Shown here in pieces: positions 1 through 12,400 of a stretch of DNA of 64,000 bases (positions are counted from its first letter, which is position 1; the number at the start of each line of letters is the position of its first letter). Below the pieces are notes generated by a model. That model was not told the DNA's origin and searched no databases. It was given only the letters and a program-made list of their open reading frames with translations. Source of the stretch: Aptenodytes patagonicus (taxonomy: Eukaryota > Chordata > Aves > Sphenisciformes > Spheniscidae). A program made the position numbers and the translations under genes. The stretch lies in the NCBI RefSeq assembly GCF_965638725.1, contig NC_134951.1, forward strand, positions 68,204,437 through 68,268,436, read 5' to 3'.

Positions 1-1705
1 CAGTATAAAAGGACCAAGTTACCATAGCACAGAAGCACAAATGTTGGATTTTATGCACTGTAGATAACAGCATCCAGCAGCTAGAGATCCCTCTTCACTG
101 AACTTCCCTTTTTGAGTAGAGCTTCTCTAGGGATACAACGTAAGGGTCTCTTAGCAGCCCTCACCAGCAACGCATCTGGGACTCCAGGAAGTTGTACAGC
201 TGCAAGGAAGAAGTCATAGCTCCTCTTTCTGTTGTTTCCACTAATCCCCCTCAGAACACATCCTTCATATGTGACACTAACTGTATCATATCATACAGCT
301 TTGGCCAAACATGGGGGGCTGGCTATTTAAAAAGAAAAAAATATAAAAGCATGTGGCATAAGTATGCATCAGTCTTTCCACTTAGTGCTCAGAGGTCTCC
401 AAGCTAAGAACTAAAAGCAGAGGGAAGAAGAAATGCCCTAATTCTGTGGCTGTTGGTGGAGCTACACTGTATGATCCTGGATTAATGCAATAACGAGCTC
501 GCCTGTGGGACCAGATCCCTCAAATCCTCTTTATTTTTGGCAAATTTGCGAGTTGAGGTTTGCATAGTCTCCACTGCCACATTGAATGGGGGAACTGAGT
601 TTATGGAGGGCAATTCTGTTAAGAAACATGGCAACAGGATCTAGTTCAATCCTTTTACCCCAACGTCCCCCTTTTCAAAAGGTAGTTATGTAATTCCATA
701 CATTTCATCTAAATACCATGGAGCACCGAAGCCCCATTTCCTATCCATGCATTTGGTTCATCTGGGCCGCAGTGAAGTGCTATGCTTCCAACAAGAAGCA
801 AGCTGAAACGAGAGAGCTGAGCTAGCGGAGAGGCACAGGTACACAGGTTGAAGCAAGGGACAGATAACCACCTCCCCAAGCAGGCTGTGGCTCCTGAGTC
901 CCCTGCTCCGCAGAGGAAAGCAGGATTTGATGCCAAAGGGAGAACAGCCAGGAAGGGCAGAGCACCGTGGCGACAGAGCCCTGTACTGCACGTTGTTTGC
1001 TGGAGCAGATGGGAGCAAGAGATTGAAAAGTATGCAATGACAGCAGCAAGCACCTTCTTTCAGTTCCCCTCACTTTCTCTCCCCCATCCCTTTTTTGTCG
1101 TTATTTGTGAGACGGCAAACATACTTCCATGGGCCCTTCAACCAGAACTGAAAACTGAAAGCAAGCCAAAGGGAGTGGACGCTCCATTTTGCCAAAGATC
1201 TAATCCTTTCCTGTTCAAAAATGAAAAAAAATCAAATTTTATTTCCATGATGATGGCTGCCATAGGAAGCATTTTACCACAAAACATGATTCCCAGGACT
1301 TCATCTCTCTAGCTGTATATTCAGGAGGAGCCACTAATACTTTTTAAGAGAGACTGTAAATCGCCTTGCCAAGCGAGTGCTTACATTGGGTTTACCTTCT
1401 ACTGAGCTCATACCTAGCTGCAATTCCCTGGTCTCATCCATCTTTCCTCCCCCTACCCCTCTGCTCTTTAGAAAAACACCTCCCCGTGTCCACCGCGTCC
1501 TGTTGTGCTGCTAGCGTTGTTTGGTCCTTGGGTGTCCAGTGGTCGGGCAGTCACTGTCAGCTGGCTTGCAAATTGTATTTTGTGTATATTTTATTCTGAC
1601 TGAATTCTGAAATGGAACTATTTTAAAACAAAAATTATAAACTATTTATGTTGCTTGTGTTGTAGAATAAAGAAGCAAATGCAAAATAAATCATGCTTTG
1701 GTTTT
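1..1705 (+). other. Candidate 3' UTR end of an upstream + strand gene
   Basis: No convincing coding frame is present. The stretch becomes AT-rich and ends in a typical polyadenylation region: UGUA-like elements near 1575, AATAAA at about 1666 and again at about 1686, then GT-rich sequence after 1700. This suggests the last part of a long 3' UTR read on the + strand. In the mammalian 6q23 region ARFGEF3, which has a very long 3' UTR, lies on this side of NHSL1, so it is the natural candidate. That link is inference from remembered gene order, because no ARFGEF3 coding exon is in the window. A 154-codon open frame at 848-1312 has no recognisable domain and is treated as chance. Confidence 0.35.
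1660..1695 (+). terminator. Candidate polyadenylation signals
   Basis: Two AATAAA hexamers lie about 20 bases apart in AT-rich sequence, followed by a T/G-rich stretch, as expected of a vertebrate cleavage and polyadenylation site on the + strand. Without transcript data it could be a chance pair in AT-rich DNA. Confidence 0.4.
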
Positions 1706-3489
1706 GTCTAAAGATAGTTATTTTACACTTACTGATGAAGCAAAGGAGCAGAACTGAGAAGGGGCCTGAAATACTTGGTACATGCTAGCAAGGACTGCAG
1801 TTTTCACAGATGACCTGGGGAATTTTGCCACTTTGAACTGCTGGGTTTTTTCGGTGGGAGCCGAGATCTAAACACCTTAACAAATGAGCCCTACACCATG
1901 CCTAAGCGGAGTTTGGGCTTGGGCGGGGGAGGGGGGAGAACAAGGATGAAGCTACTGACTGAGACAACTAAAGGTGCAAGTAGACTATGCAGAATTTTGA
2001 AGCATCTAAACAGGTGAAGCATTTCTCCCCCCATTAAAACATTAAAATGAGAAAAATACTTTTGGCTTTGATTTCATTGGAGATGGAATTTAAAAAAAAA
2101 CCAACCAAAACCAACCCAAAACCAAACAAAAAAAACCCCCACACAAACATGGCAGAAAAGGCACCTACTTTCAATCACATAGATAACTTTGAAAACTGTC
2201 CTAAAAGGTAACCTTAGGGATTGAACTCTACAAATTCCAGTCGCACACCGAAGTGCACCACTTTCCCGCCACTGAACTCCAGACAGAGCCTCTCCCCCCA
2301 GCCCCTCAGCACGACAGCCGCTGCTTGTCGGCACCACCAGGGACAAGTACGCAGGCAGCCATCGCAGGGCTCCTCGGAGCGCTAGGTCACGGCCAAACTT
2401 TTGTTGGGTTTTTAAGCTAGACATTCCTCAGCCATATTTCCCTGCCACAGTTTAGCTAGCACCCAAAAAGTGCTCCTCATCTACAGGGTCATGCAAGCAG
2501 CATGGATGATGCAATGTTTCATCCCTCTAAAAAGCTAGGCAAGGGCTCTCCCCTGTCACCAAAATGCCTCTTTTGATCAAAGTTGGATCAATGATCGCTC
2601 CTGTTGAGGAAAAAAACCCTTTAACTTAATGGAAACATTTAATGAAAACAGTAAACGCCTCCTTCACAGCAGCCACACACACTTTCATATGCAACCAGAA
2701 TTTAGGTACAGAAGAAGAAAGGGCTGACCAGTACCCCTGTCAAGAGAATTGTCATGGGGCTCCCTGAAAGCAGGAGTGTTTCAGCGACAAGATGTAGCAG
2801 CATACAGTAACCTTTAGGGTACATCTCTGTGCGCTCAGGGATGCTACCCGCAGCCCAAAGGCAACCTTTCCACATAACCTCAAGAGTGAAAATGCTGCAG
2901 CCAGCATTCCCACCTGGGCTCGCTGGGATCTCTGGGCATGGGCTCCCATGCACTGAAGCAACACAAGGTCTGGCCTTCAGTGTCTGTTACACAACCATCT
3001 CATCAGCATGAAGGTTAAGAGAAACATACTAGAGCAGATTACAAAGCAACTAAATGAGGTTGTGACGCTTTAATAATCTTACGGCACTTCTGGCAAAACG
3101 GAGTGTGTTAAATCCCAACAGTCGGATCTAATTCCATTCCAGGAAACTACCTTCAGCTGCTCGTCTCATTTAGATCCCATTAGAAAGATTTTCATTTCCT
3201 CCTGAACAGCATTCATTAATGTAAAACAGCAACTGTGTAAATACAGCAAGTACTATTCCACTGCTTCACTAACTCTTTACATGTACAGATTCCCAGCCGC
3301 CTTCTCACTTAACGGTGGGGTCAGACTAGCACGCCTTCTGCTGCCACCGGTGTGAGAGGAAGAGGTCCACACATGGTGGAAGTGGTGAACTTTCTTTGTA
3401 GTTATATAGAAGACACTTGGGCTTCTTCCTTTGTTGAGGAACAAAGTGTTAAGAACACTTGCCAAAGAAAACAGCTGTCAACAAATATT

Positions 3490-3513
3490 AAAAAAAAAAA
3501 AAAAAAAAAAAAA
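3490..3513. repeat. Poly(A) tract
   Basis: An uninterrupted run of 24 A. It could be the tail of an old retroposed sequence or a simple homopolymer. No recognisable processed gene precedes it, so it is listed only as simple sequence. Confidence 0.9.
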
Positions 3514-4283
3514 GGAAGAAACAGCCACACCATTAAATCTCAAGCGTCGTCTCCCCTTTAGTGGAGTCACTGAATTCATACACCAGATTCCAGACAGGGT
3601 GCAGGAAAGGCAGCAGCTACTGAACACATTGCTTTGTAGACAAAATTGAACAGATGGCTTTTAGTTTTGCTAATTGACCAGTAATGAAAACTTCCCATGG
3701 AAGTTGTTACCAAACACATTTATAAGAAGAAAGTGATCATGGTTCAATTTTGAAAGGCTGACTTTTAGATCCAGGCAGGTCAGCTCTCTTGAGTCCCTCT
3801 AGAGCCTACCAAAAGACATTCCCCCTCCTAGGAGGCTCAGAGGAGGAACAACACGCACCAAACAACGCGAAGCCGCACATTCTCTCAACAGCTTTGGGAA
3901 AGCTCTTCCTTCCTCTGCCATTACAAGCAGCGCCAAAGATTGATGCATGGACATCAAGTTACCCTAATCTCCCTCCATGATATACATCTATTTATAACAA
4001 ATAGGATTTCAAAACTGATGATTTTTCACAATGTGGCGACACTGTATTCATCTGTGGTCAACTAAAAGTTACAAAGCTCCCCTCGTACCAAGCCGGACAT
4101 CTTTCCTAATTATTATTTTTTGACAGGGTGCCAAGAGAGTGCCTAGTGTCACCAATACCATTTTGCAGATGGGATGAAAACAAATTGAGCAAGTCAAAAA
4201 TTTGTCCTTGACCTCAAAAGGTCCCAAAGTATCTACAGCACATGCTCCGGCCTCTTGTTTATCCCAGGGCTGTAGACCTGTGG

Positions 4284-4326
4284 GATACTTCAGGTACAAG
4301 ACTGCAGATACTTCAGGTACAAGACT
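4284..4326. repeat. 20-bp tandem duplication
   Basis: The 20-mer beginning GATACTTCAGG and ending TACAAGACT occurs at 4284-4303 and again, identical, at 4307-4326, giving a 23-base period. Two perfect copies point to a recent local duplication. Confidence 0.9.
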
Positions 4327-7300
4327 AAAGAGAAGGGAAACGCGCTTTGATTGCAACAGCTAATGCACGATAGGGTTGCATAGGAGACCACTGGCACATC
4401 CGTACACCCAAACACTCAGAAAGTACCAGCATGGTAACAATGGCACAATATTTTCAGCAATCCTGCTGGAAGCATGCTCTCCCCAAGATAGAGGTTTCTT
4501 GATCCACGTTTTACAGACAGAGAAACCTTTTTTTTAATCCACTGAGTATGCCTGTGACGGAAGTAGAAATAACAGGTAGAACCAGGCTTGGGTTCTGTCC
4601 GCTGAGCCACATGAAACACAGGGTCATCTCCGAATTCTGAGCTTTTGGCAAAGAAGCCAGCATCAGGATAAACCTCTTAACATCTAATATCACCGTAAAC
4701 AAACACAAGTTGAACTCTTTATCCAAATGCCTGACACAATGTCCTAGAACAGTGCACTCAGCGTCCAGATTTCAAAATCCAACAGAATCCCAAATAAATC
4801 AAAACAAGTTAGATGTAAGCATGGGTCAATTAGGTCCTAGTCTTATACTGAAGAAAAAAAAAAAAAAAGAAAAAACCCCCAAACCCCAAGACATTAGTTA
4901 GGCTGCATGTGCAATTTTCTGACTCCTGACAGAAATCCATGGTAGTAAATCTGGTTTGTTTGTTTTGTTTTGTTTTGTTTTTACAAGAGAATTGCACCTT
5001 TTTCTACACTGTATTTACTGGGAGATCTGTATCCATAAAGTAGAGACAATACTTCTGGTTTGCCAGCTCTGAGGAAATATGCCCAAGCTGAATAGTTTTT
5101 GTTTGCTGTGGTTAGCATCACCACTTCTAAGGAGGTCTCTCTCACCATCCTCATTCCACACCACAGTCAAACAAAATTACTTGAGACCAAAATAATTTAA
5201 AATACTTCTCCTGTGTGGCATTTCTCAATTATTTACTATGGTTTTGAATGCTACATTACATTCCTGGCAGACTGCTTTGTACTTCAAATGAAGTTCTCCT
5301 TTGTGCCAGAGATTATGGGGAGAGGAACAGATCAAAATAAAACTGGGTAAGATGGTATATTGAAATCTATCCCTGTAAGTAAGTATGCCCAGGAGGTCAA
5401 GCTTGGGGAACAAGAATGTCAACCATTGTGAGAAAGTGAAAAATGGTTTTGTAGTAACTCACGTAAGGAGAGGAAGGTGGCAAGGCTCTTGGGTGGTTCG
5501 AAATGCTTACCTGCAAAAGCAATTAATCGTCCCTTGAGAAAACATGGGAATTGTCTCCTGGGTAGAATTGCAATGGTTGCACCACAAGAGCAAGCACCCT
5601 GATAAAAATGTTCTTTTAAAGTCCCAGCTGCAGGGATGGTCATCAGAGCAGATCTTACATCTCTCTTGCATGCATTACCTTTTCTTTTAAAAGGATGCTA
5701 AATAATTGAATATCTCGGCACAGGCTCGTGTGACAAGCCCCAAGCCCAAGAGAACGAAGATTATTAGTTTTCAAAGCCAACCATGAAAAAAATGAAGGTT
5801 TAAATCTAGTTTGCTAATATTTTTTTCTTACAATTTTTCAATCAAATGTCCTTTAGCATTTCAGGGGAACAAGAGCAGTAAGAGGGATGGAATGGAGATG
5901 CTGTGTAACAGCCTGCCATGGATTTTTTTAGGCAGAGCTGTACTGAGAGTAGGACAAGAAGCATGACCACCATTAAGTGTCCCTCAGGGGTGGTGGGGGC
6001 TATAGGGTAAACTATGCCATCCTAGACAACAGCACAGATCCACAGTGATTGCTGAATTAAAACAGGATGAGAAAGAAGAGCCCAGGGCAGGGCACAAGTG
6101 CCAAACTACGTCACTTTTAGTGTCTCTTCTAGAGCCTGAGCCATCAAACCAAGCCAGGCTGCCTGGACGAGCATCCCTTTCACGGAGGCATCATCCTGCA
6201 CATGGCAAAAAGCAATGTTTGGAGTCAAATAAAGTTAGGAAAAAAAAACCAACTGAAGAGCAACATCAAAACAAAAATGCCTCTAACCAGTCAGGTCTAG
6301 TGCTGCCCCTACAACCTGCGCCCATTATAACTGCTCACCCGTGCAGGCCCCGTTGCCCCACAGCAGCCACCTGGTTCCTCCTGCCATAACACACCGAGTC
6401 ACTTGACCTTGAGAGTGTGAGGCTACACCTGGGAATGGGATGAGAGGATCCCCACCTTGCAGCAGAAATCAAATGGAATAACTGCCTCAGCTGTTCTGTT
6501 CACAGCTGATTGTGTTTGTACGTCACTGCCCCAAGCAAAATCTAGTTGTTCTTTAAAAAGAAAATCCATGTATAATCAGCCTGGACCCAAGCCTTCCCCA
6601 CTGTACAACTCTATTCCCATAGAGCAGCGCTGGAGCTTCACACAGGAACAACATTTTGCACAGCAGCGTCAATGCAGGCCATGCAGGCTGAACCAGAATG
6701 CACCACGGGGCACCCCCTTCCCACTTGTTATCCAGGAGGGGGGCACTGCAGTGGGTATTTTCTCAATACTCTCTCAAATGACAATAAAGTCTCCTGGATT
6801 TAGGACATGACAGACTGCGCACATGTTCAGATCATCCGTTCAACCTCCCCGAGCCCCAGAGCAGAATTTTCCTTACATTTTGCTACTGTTTTGGCCCTTC
6901 TACTTGTACAAGCCCCCACCTCAACGTCAGCTTCCCGCAGGAGACACTATCGCACAACTCCATACACCTCAATATCAGAGCATCATTCTTGGGCTGCAGC
7001 TTAAATTTGCTAGCTGAAAACCTAGCCTGTTAGTTATAAAGCTGTCCACACTGAAAAATGGTTCTCAGCAGCTCCACTGTCCAGGTATTTCTAACGTGTA
7101 ATTATTCCCCTCCAATCATTCACACATCCCTCAGACAACACGTTTCTTTCACGATCTCCTGTTTTCAGTGCCACACCCAGCTGCCTGGATAAGCCTCTCG
7201 TTTTAAGAAGCCACGCTTAAAGCTTTTGCCTTTGTATCTGTGGTTTCCTCTTGAGGGTGTTGCATGGTGCCTTACCTTTTTTAATACCAAGGGCCTTTCA

Positions 7301-7604
7301 TTTCTAATCCCGTAGCATACTTTCCACTCACACCTCTGTAAGCTCTCATCTCCCCAGCCTGAGGACACTGTGGCAGCGCCTTTACCTCCGCTGTCCCAAG
7401 CACTCTTATCCTTATGGCCTCACACTGGTCAATTATGAAACATTTTTATATCCCTTACGTCGGAAAATGTCTGCCTTCCGTGTTTAACTCATCCCTTTTT
7501 TCTCCTCTGCCTCCTGACATTTTAGTTTCCAGTCTATAGGTCCATAGTAAGAGCTCTTCAGCCTCCCCCTCGAGTTTTTAGTTGGTATCTTCAGCACCTG
7601 CTAG

Positions 7605-7975
7605 GGCAATGGCTCTTTATTTATCCAACAGACGCTACCCAATAACGCATATGCACAAAGCCTAGCAACCAATCAGCATGCAGCACATGCACCACATCAT
7701 GTGATGCAATTGACGCTAACAGCATCATAAGCAAAAGCAACCAATGGGGCATTTGAGCAGCTCCCAGTGAAAACAATGCAGTCATGCTCAGCAAAGTGTT
7801 ATGGGGCACCTGCTGCACCGAGAGGACACCCCAAGGTGGAGGACACCTGCCTGGGACTCCTCACGTCTCTTCCCACCCGACTGGTGGGGAGAAGTGTTCC
7901 CTTTTCTCTGCCCCTTCAGGTAACTTTGCGATCAATGTATGCCATCAGCTCTGCTAATAAAGCTTTGTGCATTTA
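7605..7975 (+). mobile_element. Possible retroviral LTR-like segment
   Basis: This segment has the layout of a promoter plus polyadenylation site in about 370 bases. Three CCAAT-type boxes lie near 7650, 7669 and 7739, CG-poor sequence follows, and AATAAAGCTT is at about 7957. That spacing resembles a U3-R unit of a retroviral LTR. I saw no clean TG...CA ends, target duplication or internal retroviral sequence, and the family is not recognised. It may instead be a chance cluster. Confidence 0.25.
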
Positions 7976-8849
7976 AGGCTAGATGACCTGTCCTTGTGCA
8001 ACAAGGGTCATAATCCTCGAATCTAGGCTTGACCACAATTTTGCTGACAAGTTGAACCATTAACAAGTGCACTTGAGAAAATAAAGCTCTTGCCATGTCT
8101 GTAGATTTGATGCCTTTTTTATAAACAAGATTTTCTTCATGTATTTCATTCCCACAGTGAACTTTATTTTACAGGTTGCAGAAGGCTGTGCATCTTCCCC
8201 ATAAGTTGGAAGTAGAAATCTTTAGATTCACAACAGGAGATCCAGCTTCAGGACATGAACTCTGAATTGCAACAGTACACAAAACGTGTGTTATTTCAAG
8301 CAAAGGGATGTTCCAGTTCACCTAAATTAAAACAGCACAAAATTGCCCAAAGCCTCTCAGCTGATGCTCTGTTAAATAATGCACACTTCAATTCAGGGAG
8401 TTTCATACGGATTCAGAAGTCCACGGACAGGAATAATTTTCTCCCTTGTCCTGAAGGGACAAAGGCCAAGGGTCTTCCTTGGCCTTTCCTTGACAACTGA
8501 GCACAACACTGAACAGGCGTCTCCCGATTTACAGCCGCAGTTCTCATGCAGATGCAGTCTGCAGCTTCAGGGAAGCCACCTAACCAGTGGTGAGCTGGGG
8601 TTAAAGGAGAAGCAAGTAACCTGCCTGATCCGTGCTAGAGGCCAGCCAGTGAGAGCTGGGTAATCTCCGCTACTTGAGCTTATCCTCAGCATACTCCAGC
8701 TTTCTCCTTATGGTTTCTCCCACGGCTCTCCGAGAGGCCACTTGAGGAGCCGGCAGTGCCTAACCTTTAACCCTCCTTTTAGAGAGCCTGAAGGGCCCCC
8801 CACTGCTGTGTCCAGTTTGTCATACCGCTTGTCCTCACAGGTATACAGG

Positions 8850-9209
8850 TGTCCTGGTTTCGGCAGGGATAGAGTTAATTTCCTTCCTAGTAGCTGGTAC
8901 AGTGCTGGGTTTTGGATTTAGGATGAGAATGATGTTGATAACACACCGATGTTTTAGTTGTTGCTGAGCAGTGCTTACACTAGCCAAGGACTTTTCAGCT
9001 TCCCATGCTCTACCGACTGAGAAGGCTGGAGGTGCACAAGAAGCTGGGAGGGGGCACAGCCAAACTGGCCAAAGGGATATTCCATACCATGGGACGTCAT
9101 GCTCAGTACATAAACTGGGGAAAGCTGGCTGGGGGGGCCGCTGCTCGGGGACTGGCTGGGCATCGGTCGGCGGGTGGTGAGCAATTGTGCTGTGCATCAC
9201 TTGCTTTCT

Positions 9210-9250
<41 letters not shown>

Positions 9251-9403
9251 GTCATATTTTTATTATTATCATTTTATTTCAAGTATTAAACTGTTTTTAT
9301 CTCAACCCACGAGTTTTTCTCACTTGTGCTCTTCCAGTTCTCTCCCCCATCCCACTGGGTGGGGGGGGTGAGCGAGCAGCTGCGTGGAGCTCAGTTGCCG
9401 ACA
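8850..9403 (+). mobile_element. Solo LTR, avian ERV family, 3' end damaged
   Basis: It starts with TGTCCTGGTTT and runs parallel to the complete LTR at 20012-20617 over nearly its whole length. Shared landmarks are the GATAGAGTTAATTT block, a TATA-type box (CATAAA, 9109-9114), an ACGTCA half-site just upstream, the CATCGG(T)CGGCGGGTGG block, ATTAAAC near 9285 and CAACCCACGAG. The last part is deleted: after GTTGCCG the terminal block seen in the other copy is missing, leaving only ACA. The 5 bases on each side do not match (ACAGG before 8850; AGCTC after 9403), so no intact target duplication is claimed. A TAT triplet array has grown inside it. Confidence 0.85.
9211..9250. repeat. (TAT)n microsatellite inside the LTR
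   Basis: A run of 40 bases of TAT/ATT triplets, followed by a less regular ATT-rich stretch to about 9270. It lies between the TATA box and the ATTAAAC signal of the LTR. The second LTR copy has a CT run and T-rich sequence in the corresponding place, so this segment is unstable within the family. Confidence 0.9.
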
Positions 9404-12400
9404 AGCTCACGGACTGCATCAGTTGGTTTAGTTTATACAGATAATTTTCAACTCGCTCATTGCTACTGTTATTGCTAAATAGGTTTCAGGGCAGGAATGG
9501 ATTTCAAAAGCTGTATTTCCTCAGGCTTTCAAATGTTTCAAGCATTTTAACAATGACAAATAAAGACTTACAGATTCATTGTTAATGACAGGAAAGATAT
9601 CAGGGCTTCTCTAAATCTGTAATTAGAGACATTAACCTGTAAAAGAGCATGTTAATACCTACAGTTCTTCTGCTCTGGAGCTGCACCTGGCCTTAAAGGA
9701 ATGACAAAGGTGTGATACATAAGTAATTTGCATTTATTTTTTTCCAATCTGGTGAAGAACTGAGCTAGTTTTAGTAGCTAGAAGAGCTATTCCTTCCCCA
9801 GCAGCACTCTTGGCCACTCTGGTTCTAAGCAACAATATCAGAAAGACTAATTCCTTTGGCATCTAGAGTCGATAGATTTTTGGCAGCAAATGACATTAAC
9901 CAAATCAGGCTATGAAGATATAAACATGCTTTTGTATAAAATTTACTCTGTTAGCAACAAGTACCGACACTGAGACTGCTGTATTTAGATACAGTCTCAA
10001 GGGATTTGATACAAGGATTCACAATATTCCATCAGAAAATTGTATCATTTTGGACAAAGAATTGCTAAATGGATTGAAACTCAGTCGTTACAGGCTGCTG
10101 AGCAAAAACCAAGAACTTAGTATTCATGAAAGACATTTGGAGCTCCTGGACTATGGAAAAACAAACAAATAACAAAAAACCCCAAACCAATGCAAAACAG
10201 GACGATTAACTTTTAATCCACACCCCAAACAAGAATGTTTGGGAGAGAAGAGAATCCATCAGTGAAGCCTTCCTTTCCTAATCTTTTTTCTGCAATGATG
10301 ATACTAACAGAGATTATGCATTGCTGTGGGGAGGGGTTTTTTTGGGGGTTTTTTGTTTGTTTTTGTTTGTTTGGGGATTTTTTAACCTTTCACACATGCT
10401 GCAAGAGAGGTTGAAATTTGGGCAACTTTTAAGTTTTCTAGGTTTTTCCTCTATTATACATTACTTCACCAATTCCCAACTTAGTCAATAAACGCAGCAC
10501 AAGACTCTGCAGATTGCTTGCGAGGCCCGTATCTAAGGCCTGCCCAGCATTACACAAGGTCAACAATCAGGGTAAGCAACATCGAATACAATGAACAATA
10601 CCGTACTGTAAAAATAAAGTGTTTGGTCAGATGCAGATAAATCTTAAAAGTTTACTTTTAAAAGCTCAGCTGAAGGTTAGCCAGACATTCATATTTTCTC
10701 CTTAAAAGTCTTTTCCCATATATTGGCACACATTACTGGAAGAAACCAGCAAAAGAAATAAAGTGTGGATAAAGGATACAAAAAACCTCTGTGCTATTCT
10801 TTGGTGTCAGTGGTAACACACACATCTGCTCTACTTCCTGAAGCCTTGTAAAAGGAGACGTACAGCCATCATTGCAGATGCTACAAATATTACAATTTAT
10901 AATGGTGCCCATAGTTGGTAGTTCAACGCAGGCAAATTTTACAGCTGTTGGACAATCTATTGAGTAGAGATCTCCCAGACATGGAAGCTTATTTTTTATT
11001 ATTATTATTAGCAAGAAAGCAATAGTTCAGCCTTATTTTTAATGGTTTGACTTAAATTAGGTTGCATTGCTGGTATTAGAATGGTATAAAGCTTTATTAA
11101 AAAAATGGAAAAGAGGAGATTTTATAGTGCTAACAAATTAGTATTTTCTATAGGAAATCTCAATGAGTGTTTTTTCAGGTATATTTGAGGAATTACTATT
11201 TTTTACTTAAGAGGACTTCATTTATTTTGATGTACCACAAGAAGTAAGCTTTTCCACAATATGGAATGAGCTCTCCTCCTTCTAGCAACACCTGCCTCTT
11301 CTTCTTCACAGTCATACACACGCAGACACCCCCTCACAGCTGCCCTCTTCCCTCTCTCCCCATCTTCAAGCTACCTGCTGCCATGGAACTTTTGCCCCCT
11401 TCTTGGATATGCCAGCAGCATTGGATATTTATCCCTAGTTAGTACCTTTCCATTTCCTCGCTCCCTTTGCCTGAAGCATTTCTAATCCATTTTTTTTCTT
11501 TTTGGAATATCCTCCTTACAAAGCAGCAAACCGCCTAATCTCTCACTAAGCTTATGGCAACGCTTCTAAAAGCATATGCTGCCAAAAGCATACGTGGTCA
11601 GCTGGGCTCTTCAGAAATGCTTTGCTTCACCCGGAGGTGCTTAAATGCATGTGCAATTTCAGCCTTTAGTAACATTATCTCAGAAAAGATGCAAACTGCT
11701 CATAATCTCATTTTGGGAAAGAGGAGGGAGAGAGGGCCACTTGCACTCCTATGAAACTCAGGTTAAATTAAATAGATGCAGAAGCCAAGAGGTTACAACT
11801 CTGAGAAAGATCAAAAGAGGCCATCCACCTTCCTGATGTCCAGCTAACCTTTGCTTCCTCTTGCTTATTACTGGCGCAGGACAACCTGCCCAGTTTCCAG
11901 TTCAAGTTCAGGATTCCCAGGCAGAACAGTGGTAATCCTGAATCGCTCAAAAGTAAATTGAACTCAGCAACACATTTAGGAAAGTTATGGTAAAATGGTG
12001 GAAGTAGTATTACATAAGTTGAATGGCTCTTTTCTATTCCTATACTTTGTGCATATATATATAACTATTTTTTTTAAATTCAGATTTTGTTTTGGCTAGG
12101 TGATGCGCTACGAAGTTCAGTTTCAATTTTTGATGAAAGTAACAGCCTTGAGTCAGCATAAGTTGCAAAGACAATCTTTTACGTACATTGGAAAAGCAGA
12201 GGATGCTTATTTGTGGGTGACAGCCTGAAAGGAAGAATCCCTCACAGAGAGCAGAATCAGTCAAGAATGTTTTTTCGTCAAGACCAAAGGCAAAGCACCC
12301 GATAAGCCACGCCACAGGCTCCAGGGCAGGAAGCCACACAGTCACCAGGAGGCTACAGCGCTGGGATGAATTAGCCTGCATAAATGTTCAAGCAACTGGC

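Larger units (their letters stand above)
1706..8849. other. Intergenic, no gene recognised
   Basis: Both strands were read. Open frames are short, mostly overlap one another in several frames, and show no domain. The stretch holds a 24-base A tract at 3490-3513, a 20-bp tandem duplication at 4284-4326, a TTTTG repeat near 4955-4980, and an LTR-like segment near 7605-7975. No RNA gene was recognised. Confidence 0.6.

Noticed and set aside
848-1312. 154-codon + strand frame
   Set aside because: No domain. It lies in probable 3' UTR and overlaps equally long frames on the other strand.
8835-9444. Several frames of 65-121 codons
   Set aside because: They are translations of the solo LTR and its triplet repeat.
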